Source: Conidiobolus incongruus B7586 (taxonomy: Eukaryota; Entomophthoromycota; Entomophthoromycetes; Entomophthorales; Conidiobolaceae). Taken from it: 13,872 nt of DNA. The first letter of the stretch is position 1; each line of letters starts with the position of its first letter. A program made the translations under genes and the position numbers. Of the stretch, positions 1-8,299 are shown piece by piece. The DNA is taken from positions 1-13,872 of the forward strand of contig JNEM01014362.1 of NCBI GenBank assembly GCA_000697335.1, given 5' to 3'. The notes beneath the pieces are model-generated. The model was given only the letters and a program-made list of their open reading frames with translations. It had not been told where the DNA came from and made no database searches.

Positions 1-600
1 TTAAATATTATATATTTGATATTAAAATATTTTAATGAACTATATTAAATAAATAAAATAATTTAAAATATGCAATATAACTTAAGTATATTTTTATTAA
101 TTAATAAGCATTGATTTAAATTTTTTTATATCCTATTATTATTATAATTAAATAAATTTATTTTATATCTTTGTAAATTATATATAATAGTTATATTGAT
201 ATTTATTATTAATATAATATAAATTAATATAATTAAAAATAACTTGAATATAATTTTATAATCAAATACTATAATTATTATAAAAAAAACTTAAAAAAAT
301 AATTTTTTTATTTTATCTCAAAAATATATAACCCTTTTGCAATAGTCATTGATTATCTAAATATATAAAGTATGGATACCACCAAATTATTATATTAATA
401 TATAAAAAATATCTCACCAAACTTATTATAATTATAATTAATATTATATATTAAAAGGATTAAATTAATAGCAATTTATTTATATATTTTAGGATTCATT
501 TAAATATATATAAGGTTTTAAATATATTTTTATCTCACTTTTGTGATAGTTGAAATTAAAGCAAATTTTTGATATTATAAACATTAAATTTAAAATGCTA

Positions 601-616
601 GACCCACTTGTGGGTC
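601..616. repeat. Perfect G+C-rich palindrome
   Basis: GACCCAC, a TT spacer and GTGGGTC form a perfect 7-bp inverted repeat with 10 G/C in 16 bases, in flanks that are almost pure A/T. It could be a site for a dimeric DNA-binding protein or a small hairpin. Its role is unknown. It lies about 480 bp beyond the stop of the minus-strand gene. Confidence 0.6.
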
Positions 617-1041
617 ATAGTATACCAAATTTTATATATATTTTTAAAAAGTGCAATTTTCTTCTTAAACTTTAATATTTTATTCTTTGAATAAATTCAT
701 AAGTTGGAATTTAATAGTAAAAATAATTGAATTAATATTAACTTAGAATTATCTCAACAGAGCATAATAATAATATTTAATTATAAGATATTTTTAAATA
801 AATTATGATAATCTGCTAATAATTTGAACCAATCGGAGATAATTAACGAAAATTAGAAATTTAAAAAAATTTGGTAAATACAAGATGTGGTTTTATATTT
901 ATTTTTTTTTAAAATTATTTTACAAATATATTATTTTTATTATTATATAAATGCTTATAAACAAACTTCAACATTAATAATGGATTAAATTAAATTTCAA
1001 ATAATTGATATCATATCAATAAAAATATTAAAAAAGATCAT

Positions 1042-1047
1042 TTTATT
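1042..1047 (-). terminator. Likely polyadenylation signal
   Basis: TTTATT on the plus strand reads AATAAA on the minus strand, about 45 nt past the stop of the minus-strand gene ending at 1093. Position and sequence fit a eukaryotic cleavage and polyadenylation signal, but AATAAA arises easily by chance in this composition. Confidence 0.4.
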
Positions 1048-1092
1048 AGTATATATTATATATATTTATATATATTATCTTATAAAAACATA

Positions 1093-1575
1093 TTAAAAAT
1101 AATTTAAAGCGATATAGGTGATGGCTTGAGCTGACAACATTGCGGGTAAAGCTACAGAATACATGGTGGTGGTATCGCTGGTAGATATACTTGCCTTAGA
1201 GCTTGAACTGGACTTGGAACTAGATCCTCCGCTCCCAGATCCGGACTTAGAGGAACTGTTGCTAGAGTTCCCACTGCCTCCTGATGATGAGCTGCTGTTT
1301 GCATTGTTGGATCCTTTATTACCTCCACTGCCTCCGCCTGTACCTGTACCACTACCACCAGATGGGGTACTGGTAGCGGAAACACCTCCCGAAGGGGTCC
1401 TACCACCTGTCACAGTTGTTGGAGTACCAGTAGGTCCAGTAGCACCAGAATTACCGGAAGTAGAGGGAGTTGGAGTGACGTCTTGGCCGCCATCGCCATG
1501 ATCGTGGTCAACACCATCGTGAGCAAAAACAGCAGCGCTCAAGAATAAAAGGGAAGTAGCTTTGATCAATTTCAT
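1093..1575 (-). CDS. Secreted Ser/Gly-rich, probably GPI-anchored surface protein with N-terminal His cluster
   Basis: This intronless 160-aa gene starts at the ATG at 1575; the frame is open four codons further upstream but has no ATG there. Residues 1-18 form a signal peptide (basic start, then LLFLSAAVFA) with a likely cut before His19. The mature protein would begin HDGVDHDHGD, carrying three histidines and four aspartates that could bind Cu or Zn. Residues 33-80 are Pro/Thr/Gly-rich and 80-133 almost pure Ser/Gly/Asn with a few Lys, typical of an O-glycosylated wall stalk. Residues 138-160 form a hydrophobic C-terminal tail after a Ser/Asp/Thr stretch, fitting a GPI signal with the attachment site near 131-134. 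There is no cysteine and no catalytic domain. The gene is much richer in G+C than its flanks, which supports it being real. Family assignment is impossible because the sequence is low complexity. Confidence 0.8.
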   Translation of the reverse strand: MKLIKATSLLFLSAAVFAHDGVDHDHGDGGQDVTPTPSTSGNSGATGPTGTPTTVTGGRTPSGGVSATSTPSGGSGTGTGGGSGGNKGSNNANSSSSSGGSGNSSNSSSKSGSGSGGSSSKSSSSSKASISTSDTTTMYSVALPAMLSAQAITYIALNYF

Positions 1576-1617
1576 AATTGGGAACAAATAAAGATTACAA
1601 CTTGAAAATCCAACTTA

Positions 1618-1625
1618 TATTTATA
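1618..1625 (-). promoter_or_regulatory. TATA-like element of the GPI-type gene
   Basis: The plus-strand TATTTATA reads TATAAATA on the minus strand, 43-50 nt upstream of the ATG at 1575. Spacing and sequence fit a core promoter, though such words are common in this AT-rich DNA. Confidence 0.4.
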
Positions 1626-1736
1626 CCAACAATTTAATCAATTAAATTATATTTACAATCGAAGATCTGCAACCTCATTAAATACAATTTCCAATTTTTA
1701 TGGTGGATAGCTGAAATTCTTCAATTTACCCAAAAT

Positions 1737-2000
1737 TATCAATTGAGTAATTTCCTAGTTTCAGTCGTCATCATCCTTCCTCCCTTTGAATCAGTTATTA
1801 GTCACCCCTAGTTTTGAAGTCATTAGGGTTGGTTCATTGATAAGAATCTGGATGTCTAGGGGTTATTTGATCCTTTGTTTAACTTGAATCAGATGCCCTC
1901 TACCCCGCACTAATCCTGAGTTCTCATACTTTTTCCTAGTTTTTTCAACCTTTCATTCTAATTCATTTCGCCTCAGTTCACATTAGCCAATCACAAACTT
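1737..2000 (-). promoter_or_regulatory. Upstream regulatory block with repeated CCTAG motifs
   Basis: This block is clearly less AT-rich than the DNA on either side and has no long frame in either direction. It lies 160-425 bp upstream of the minus-strand surface-protein gene. CCTAGTTT occurs three times (1754-1761, 1807-1814, 1935-1942), twice inside the identical 11-mer TTTCCTAGTTT. ACCCCTAG (1804-1811) and CTAGGGGT (1856-1863) are a perfect inverted pair that includes CCCCT/AGGGG, the core of the stress response element of yeasts. A CCAAT word sits at 1987-1991. I infer an upstream activating region; an eroded gene fragment is the main alternative. Confidence 0.45.
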
Positions 2001-2029
2001 TAGAGGATATTGAAATATGATTGTATTAC

Positions 2030-4440
2030 GCTAATGATTAAGATTAGGATTTTTTTTAAAATATTTTTATATCTAGATAAATTTGATTAACTTTAATAGT
2101 TTAAAGATTTTAATATTATATAAAAAAATGTTTTACTAAATTTTATCTTTCTATTTATGATTCAGATTTTCGTTTTAAAGCTATCACTTTAAAATTATAA
2201 AATCAAAATTTTATTTTTAAAAGGAAATAATTATCAATTGATAAAAATAAAAATAATATTTTTATTAATTATAATAAATTTAGTAATAAATTTTCAAATT
2301 TGCAGCATTATTTCCTTTTATTAATTAAAATCAAATTCCTAAAATATATATCTCAAATTTAAATTTTGTTATAAAGATTTAATGTCACGTTTTTCTCAAT
2401 CATATTTATAATCAGAAAAATTTATGATTTGAATAACTATTCTATTATTAGGTTATAATGAATCTGAATATTCATCCCAGGGACTCTTGAGATCACATAT
2501 CTATAGTAATGCTATAGCATTAATTTTGAAATTTTACAAGATTTGACATTACATTGAACAGTTGATAGTTTATTCAACAACCACACTATTTATTATAAAA
2601 GTTTGATGTAATTAAATATTCCCTTGGGATATAAATTGAAAATATTTACAAATCCATTTTGCAAATTGTATATTATTATATTCCACCTCTATTAATAAAA
2701 TAATAATTTACATTTAAGTATAAAAAATTCAAAATATTCGCTTTTGTAATAACTAATTTGATTGGTCATAAATATCTGCTATTATAAGAATGATATTAAT
2801 TTAATCTATGTATTTTTGGATTTTGATCAATACCAATACCAAAAGCATATATCAAAAGGAATTATAGTATAAAAACTTATATATAAAATTTGATTAATAG
2901 AAATATTCAGTTCATTTGTAAATTAAAATCTGAATTTATATACATAAAATAGGTACAATATAATTTTAAGTATTATTAATTTTGGACCCTTATAGAATAT
3001 TTTTCAAGTGATTTTTATGAATATTTAATTTATGATATTTGAATTAAATTTGAATATATTAAATTGGTTTCAGGATTATCAATCAAATATAACATGGTTT
3101 TTACTTAATCGAACATCAAATAAATATGGTATGAAATTTAATTATCTTCATTTTAAGAATTTATAAAATTTATACAATTGGATATTAAGTGATTTATTTC
3201 GATGATAATAAAGTTTAAAGACTAGAAAATGAAAATTCAATTAATATTGAAAGATTTTTTAGATATTAATAGTTATTAAATATTAGTGTTTTGAAGAAAA
3301 ATATAATTGGATTTATATGTACCAAGGTGTTTTATAAAATAATTCAATGTCCTATAATATCTACTTAAATAATATTTTAATTCATATAATATTTGTCAAT
3401 ATAGAAACTATTTAATGGTGTGAATTAAAGATTAGCTTTTAAATAAGTGCGATCCTGAGTAAGGAATCATGTTTTTAACCGGAATGAATAACCATGAATG
3501 ATTTATTTTAGTTTTTTTGAGTTTTCAAATGCAATATAAAAGAATACAAGTTATAATAGCAATATTTATAAATGAAAATATATTCTCTTATATAATGTAT
3601 GTTTGATGGACTAACTTTAATATTGATTTTCCAACTCTCAATTTTAATATATTTAATTCAAACGAATTCAAAGATATATTAACAAATGGGAGCATATTTA
3701 GAATGTTCTTATTTAATAAGGTATCAATAACTGAACGAGGTTTAGCTAATATGTTAATTATACTAAATTTAAAGTTATCATCACATAGTGCGTTACAATG
3801 ATTCATCTGCTTTGATTAATTTGTCCCTATTTCCAAAACATTTCTATTATATTGTTCAATTACCTTGAATTGAAAAATAATAATAGTAACTAATGAATTT
3901 ATTCATATATATTAAAGAAATTAATCAAGTAATCATTTGGATGTAAAATAATTTTAATATTTATTATTATATCTTCAAAAATTATAGCCCATAATAATTA
4001 ATAATATGTATCTTAAAAAATATTATGGAATTTATTTTGATATTATGAATATTGTTATGATTAAATTGAAAAATACTATTGTACTTATAATTATTTCAAA
4101 AATCAGATTCAATAATTCATAATACAATTGAAAATATTGATTATTTTTATTATTTTTATCATTTTTAAATAAAAAATATTTTGAACACATTGGAATGATA
4201 TATTATATTAAATATAACATGATCCTATTCGGTTTAATATATGAGAATTTTCTTTTTTATCAATTTTATTATTGTGAAAATTGATATAAAATTTGATTCA
4301 AGTTTGTTTGAATAAAAATAATAACTTAATAATTAACTTGAGTTTAAATTTCAAAATTATTACAAAATTGATTAATATCAAATTAAAAATTGTGACAATT
4401 GGATCAAAAATCAAGGAAAAATTTCAAATATTAATCCAGT
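2030..4440. other. AT-rich intergenic region
   Basis: About 2.4 kb with very low G+C and frequent stops on both strands. I looked for short-intron genes of the kind seen further right and could not assemble one. It holds a 12-bp palindrome, ATGCTATAGCAT (2509-2520), and an open minus-strand frame at 3588-3806 that I do not accept as a gene. Confidence 0.6.
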
Positions 4441-4466
4441 GTTTGAAATTTAAGAATTGGTAGGAT

Positions 4467-4552
4467 CTACTCATACAAAATTTCAAGTTGATCAATCCCT
4501 TTCAACATTGAAATCAGTCGTAAATTATGTATGAGCTTCAATTAATGAGTAG
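4467..4552 (+). promoter_or_regulatory. Inverted-repeat cluster in the promoter of the repeat-precursor gene
   Basis: CTACTCAT (4467-4474) has a perfect inverted partner ATGAGTAG (4545-4552), and the overlapping CTCATACA (4470-4477) has its own partner TGTATGAG (4528-4535). These dyads sit 115-200 bp upstream of the ATG at 4667, where upstream activating sites are expected. TCAGTCGT (4514-4521) between them also occurs upstream of the other surface-protein gene at 1761-1768. A regulatory role is an inference. Confidence 0.35.
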
Positions 4553-4565
4553 TAAGCTACACTAA

Positions 4566-4573
4566 TATAAAAG
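4566..4573 (+). promoter_or_regulatory. TATA box of the repeat-precursor gene
   Basis: TATAAAAG lies about 95 nt upstream of the ATG at 4667, in a good position for a fungal TATA element. The leader between them is plain AT-rich DNA ending in a run of seven A directly at the start codon. Confidence 0.45.
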
Positions 4574-4666
4574 AACCTTAATGAATTACTGCTTTTCTAT
4601 ATTCAATCCTAGTTGATCCAAAGCTTTATTTAAATTTAATTATTAATTATTCCAATTGTAAAAAAA

Positions 4667-6004
4667 ATGTTATCCAATCAATTTGTCTTCAGTTTTATTA
4701 CTTATTTGCTAGCTGTTCAAGCTGGTTTAACTCTTCAAGATGTCAACTCGCCCCAAATTAGTCAGCAGCAGGATATTGATGTGAATGATGGTTTGCTGGG
4801 AGGTCTCGGAGGTTGGGGCGCCGGTCACAACACTGTGACTTTTAACAACTTCAACAATGTAGGTGGTGTTAACAGTGGGTTCAATCGTCGTGGATTGGGA
4901 TTGAATAGTGTCAACAGCCCTCAAATCAACCAGCAGCAAGATATTACCGCTTTCGACGGCTTATTGGGCGGTCTTGGCAGCGACAATACTGTGACTTTTA
5001 ATAATTTTGATAATGTCGCTGGCGTTGGTAACGGATTCAACAGACGCGGTCTTGGCCTGGACAGTGTCAACTCGCCAATCATCAACCAGCAGCAGGATAT
5101 TAATGCGAATGAGGGTATTGGAGGCTGGGCCAATACCGTTACCTTCAATACTTTCAATAATGTAGGCGGTGTTTCCAACGGATTCAACAAGAGAAGACGC
5201 CAGTTCATGAGCACCAATAATCCAACTGTGAATCAACAGCAACATGTTGGTGATCGTGATGGATGGGGCGGTTTTAATACATTCACCAACAATTTCTTTG
5301 GCAATGCTGGTGGGGTTATCAATTCTAATGATCAATTCTCCAGACGTGGCCTTACTGTCAACGGTGTTAACTCTCCTACCGTAAGCCAACAGCAAGCTTT
5401 AAGTGATGGTTGGGGCTTTGGATTTTTGGGTCGCAGAGGCTTAACAGTCAAAGATATTAACTCACCAATTGTAAGCCAACAACAAAACATTGACATTGGC
5501 AGTGGTTGGGGTTTCTTGCACCGTCGTGACACTGGAGTCGACGAAGCTGAAGAAGACGGATCCGAAGGTGGTTCCAGCCAAGATGAAGAGGAATCGAAAC
5601 CCCAAACTGGTTCCGCTCCAGAGAAAGAAGACGCTAATCCCAAAACTGATGTCGAAGAAGAATCTGAGGAGACCAATTCGCAAGCTGAATCTACCTCAGA
5701 TGCTATCAGCCACAATCACGAGACTGCCAAGCGTCGCAGAGGTTTAACTGTCTCACACATCAATTCCCCACAAGTCAGCCAGCAGCAAAACTTGGATTTC
5801 GGCAATGGTTTCGGCTTTTGGCGTCGTGGTCTCGAAGTCAGCGATGTCAACTCGCCCAAAGTCAACCAGCAACAACATATTAATGCAGGGGGTTGGGGAC
5901 TCCGTCGCAGAGGTTTAACTCTCCAAGATGTCAACTCTGGTACCGTCAACCAGCAACAAAATCTCAATTCGAATCCTGGAGTTTGGGGGACTTTTTTCCA
6001 CTGA
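4667..6004 (+). CDS. Secreted precursor of nine repeat peptides with Kex2-type processing sites
   Basis: This intronless 445-aa protein has a signal peptide (residues 1-19, cut predicted after AVQA) and no cysteine. The predicted mature N-terminus, GLTLQDVNSP, is the same motif that starts almost every later unit, so signal cleavage and dibasic cleavage give matching ends. Units end in RR, KRRR or RRR at 74-75, 126-127, 175-178, 226-227, 256-257, 286-287, 355-358, 386-387 and 413-415. The shared core is GLxLxxVNSPxxxQQQ. Units 1-3 (20-178) continue into NTVTFNxFxNV and GGV-like segments, unit 4 (179-227) is a diverged version, and units 5-9 are short with aromatic, Gly-rich ends such as GWGF. 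Residues 288-358 are an acidic spacer. This organisation matches fungal kexin-processed repeat proteins (pheromone precursors, Ustilago Rep1 repellents, RiPP precursors). Asn/Gln-rich, cysteine-free units favour self-assembling surface peptides, but the function is unknown. G+C is near half, far above the flanks, suggesting strong selection. Confidence 0.9.
   Translation: MLSNQFVFSFITYLLAVQAGLTLQDVNSPQISQQQDIDVNDGLLGGLGGWGAGHNTVTFNNFNNVGGVNSGFNRRGLGLNSVNSPQINQQQDITAFDGLLGGLGSDNTVTFNNFDNVAGVGNGFNRRGLGLDSVNSPIINQQQDINANEGIGGWANTVTFNTFNNVGGVSNGFNKRRRQFMSTNNPTVNQQQHVGDRDGWGGFNTFTNNFFGNAGGVINSNDQFSRRGLTVNGVNSPTVSQQQALSDGWGFGFLGRRGLTVKDINSPIVSQQQNIDIGSGWGFLHRRDTGVDEAEEDGSEGGSSQDEEESKPQTGSAPEKEDANPKTDVEEESEETNSQAESTSDAISHNHETAKRRRGLTVSHINSPQVSQQQNLDFGNGFGFWRRGLEVSDVNSPKVNQQQHINAGGWGLRRRGLTLQDVNSGTVNQQQNLNSNPGVWGTFFH
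4724..6001 (+). repeat. Array of nine peptide-coding repeats plus acidic spacer
   Basis: Unit borders at the codon after each basic site are 4724-4891, 4892-5047, 5048-5200, 5201-5347, 5348-5437, 5438-5527, acidic spacer 5528-5740, then 5741-5827, 5828-5911 and 5912-6001. Units 1-3 are the most alike and include near-identical VTFNNF coding segments, suggesting more recent duplication. Unit 4 is the most diverged (QFMSTNNP in place of the usual start). The first and last units share GLTLQDVNS. The DNA has diverged while the protein core stays fixed, which suggests purifying selection on the peptide. Confidence 0.85.
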
Positions 6005-6072
6005 TTGGAATTGATTAATTAATTAATATAATTGGATAGATATTACTATAATAATAATAATTATTACTATTA

Positions 6073-6085
6073 AATAAAAAATAAA
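6073..6085 (+). terminator. Tandem AATAAA polyadenylation signals
   Basis: AATAAA occurs at 6073-6078 and again at 6080-6085, 69-76 nt after the stop codon of the repeat-precursor gene. Position and duplication make this a credible 3' end signal even in AT-rich DNA. Confidence 0.5.
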
Positions 6086-6089
6086 GACT

Positions 6090-8220
6090 AAAAATATAAT
6101 TGAAAGAAAAATTGAATTTCTTAATTTAATTTGAATAATATAATATTCAATAATTATTTAATTCATATTCATTTAATTTCAAATTTAATAATTTAAATTA
6201 TTAAAATTATAAGTTTTAATCATTCACTTTTAATGTTTTAAATACACTCTACATTCTGGTATTTGCATTACATGCTCCTAAGTTTTAATAGCACACTAAA
6301 TATATACATTTTAAAATCATCGATTAATATGAAAGTGAATAAAAGGCGTAAAATAGATGATAGTGTTTAACAATCAATAGATTCACATAAAATTCAATTT
6401 TCAAAATAATATAAATCATATAAAATTGGATTTTGTTAAAAAAATACTACTCTATAAAGAATTTAAATATAATTGAGTAATTTCAAATTATTTTAATAGA
6501 ATAATAAATTAATTGTATATTTCAATATTAAGAGAAGAAATCATATATAAATTGATGATTTAATTTTGACCTTATACAATGCAATGCAAGTGTGAGAGAC
6601 AAGGGTGTTATAATCTTGAAAATTAAATTATATATTCAATAAAAATTCATTGTGTACTTCTAAGCTAAATAGTTTTAATATTATACTACCAATTAGGATC
6701 AACTTATACTGAATAAATTTGAAAATTATTGTTAAGTTATTTTACTAAGATCTATCAAATTCTGAATCTTATAAGAATTTTTCTATTGATTAAAGGTTTG
6801 GAATTTGAAATTTTGGAGGAAAAGCCGATTTGATAAAATGTAATGAATAAAGGTAATTATTATAGTTATATAAATTTTAATACTGTGGTAGATTTTTGAG
6901 ACTACGGAATGGATTAAATTATATTTAAAACTTTATAAATTGATAAACTTTCAAATATATATAAATTTGGACTGAAATCCAAGTTGTACTTAAAGTACTT
7001 GGTATGGTTGTAGTAGCGTTAAATTTTAATTAATTATTTTATTTAAATCTAATCCCCTTTTTTGATACACCTATTTTAACAATAAATTAATGTTTTGATT
7101 ATTAATACTATTGAATATATAATAACGCATTAAATTATAAAATTTTCGCTAATTAAAAAATATGAGATATTTTGCAATACCATATTAGAAATAAGTTGAA
7201 GTTCATTTGGGAACAAAAATAATATAATAGGAAACTTTTATATTTAGCTTTTATTTTCATTGATATTATTACAAATTTAATGGTCAATATTATTTTTGAA
7301 ATATAATTGCAATTATAAAAATTTGATTATAATATCAATTTTGAATTACACATCAAATCCAATCCCTATCTAAGTATTTTATCTATTACAAAGATGAACA
7401 TATTAAAGATTCTAATAATTCACTACCTGGGATTTATTTCATTTGATTAATCGAAGACCTAATAAATTCTTTTATTCAATTTTAGAGTTTACAGAGTGTA
7501 AGGATGATACTTGCACTATATATAAATTCATATTCAACCCAATTTAATTAAATATTATATTAAATACGATTCCATCAATCTTTCAATACAACTACAATCA
7601 GAAATTATATATCCCAATATTTTGAATATAATATATTAGATATATATATCTTTTGATTCAAGATACATAACTTCACAGTTAGATATTCATAGCTTATGAT
7701 TTTTCATCATTTGAAAAATGATTGAATAGTGGTAGCAGATGTTGATACAATTTGATCATTTTCTTATAATTTAATTCAATAAATATTATAAAATTTGAAA
7801 CTTTAACCATGAATGCTTTCTATATAATTTGACTGAACTAAATATATTGAGATTATTATAAAATATTCTTTAATATTGATTGAAATATTCAAATTATCAG
7901 ATCAATGATCCATTTATTGACTTTGAAAATTTATTCACGCATTTAACAATTCTCTTTGATAGGTTATAAAGAGTATTGATGATAAAAAAATAAAATGTGC
8001 TTTCTGAAGCATAGATTGGTAATATAGATAAATTCATACATAATTATAATAAATAATAAAAACTCAAACAATCAATTTACCAATTAATCCAATTACATTG
8101 GTATTGAAACAAGCTTTGATACAATTATTTTTTAATCAAATTCTTATTAACCCCAAACAAAATCTATAATTTCTCTAAATTTTGGATCATTGTTTCTCAA
8201 ATCTTCCTTAAAATCCCACA
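6090..8220. other. AT-rich intergenic region
   Basis: About 2.1 kb with no convincing coding segment on either strand and no gene that could be assembled with the GTAA...TAG introns used nearby. It contains an imperfect dyad around 6979-7002 (CCAAGT and ACTT mirrored by AAGTACTTGG). The promoter of the downstream gene presumably occupies its right end; ATATAAAAAC at 8221-8230 is a possible TATA element. Confidence 0.6.
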
Positions 8221-8299
8221 ATATAAAAACGATCCCATTTGGTTACAAATCTAACAATTAAAAAAAGTCCCGAATTCAACCTTTAATTAATTAACTAAA

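Larger units (their letters stand above)
1..1092. other. AT-rich non-coding region
   Basis: This stretch is dominated by A and T with dense stops in all frames, and I found no spliceable gene in it. It contains the 3' end signals of the minus-strand gene that follows and one G+C-rich palindrome described separately. The short ATATAT runs near 1050-1080 are simple sequence only. Confidence 0.75.

Noticed and set aside
1152-1501. Open frames overlapping the GPI-type gene on both strands
   Set aside because: They are by-products of the G+C-rich Ser/Gly repeat codons. The 112-aa plus-strand frame is a Leu/Pro/Asp shadow without a signal or domain.
2509-2520. Palindrome ATGCTATAGCAT
   Set aside because: It is mostly A/T, short and isolated; palindromes of this kind are expected in AT-rich DNA, so I did not assign a role.
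3588-3806. 72-codon open frame on the minus strand
   Set aside because: It looks mildly protein-like, but one or two frames of this length are expected by chance in the window. It has no recognisable motif and could not be extended with the GTAA...TAG introns used nearby. It might be a relic exon at most.
4727-5967. Several 70-144 codon frames within the repeat-precursor gene
   Set aside because: They are shadows of the repeat array; their periodic CCWL-type sequence is the reverse reading of the conserved QQQ codons.
4667-6004. Mating pheromone precursor or cyclic RiPP precursor
   Set aside because: Copies are too long and too diverged for a classical pheromone, there is no CaaX end, and no neighbouring modifying enzyme (for example an UstYa-like protein) is present in the window. 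A RiPP role cannot be fully excluded if the enzymes lie elsewhere.
6979-7002. Imperfect dyad CCAAGT...ACTTGG
   Set aside because: The arms are interrupted by a 3-nt insertion and it lies more than 1.2 kb from any gene start, so there is no functional context.
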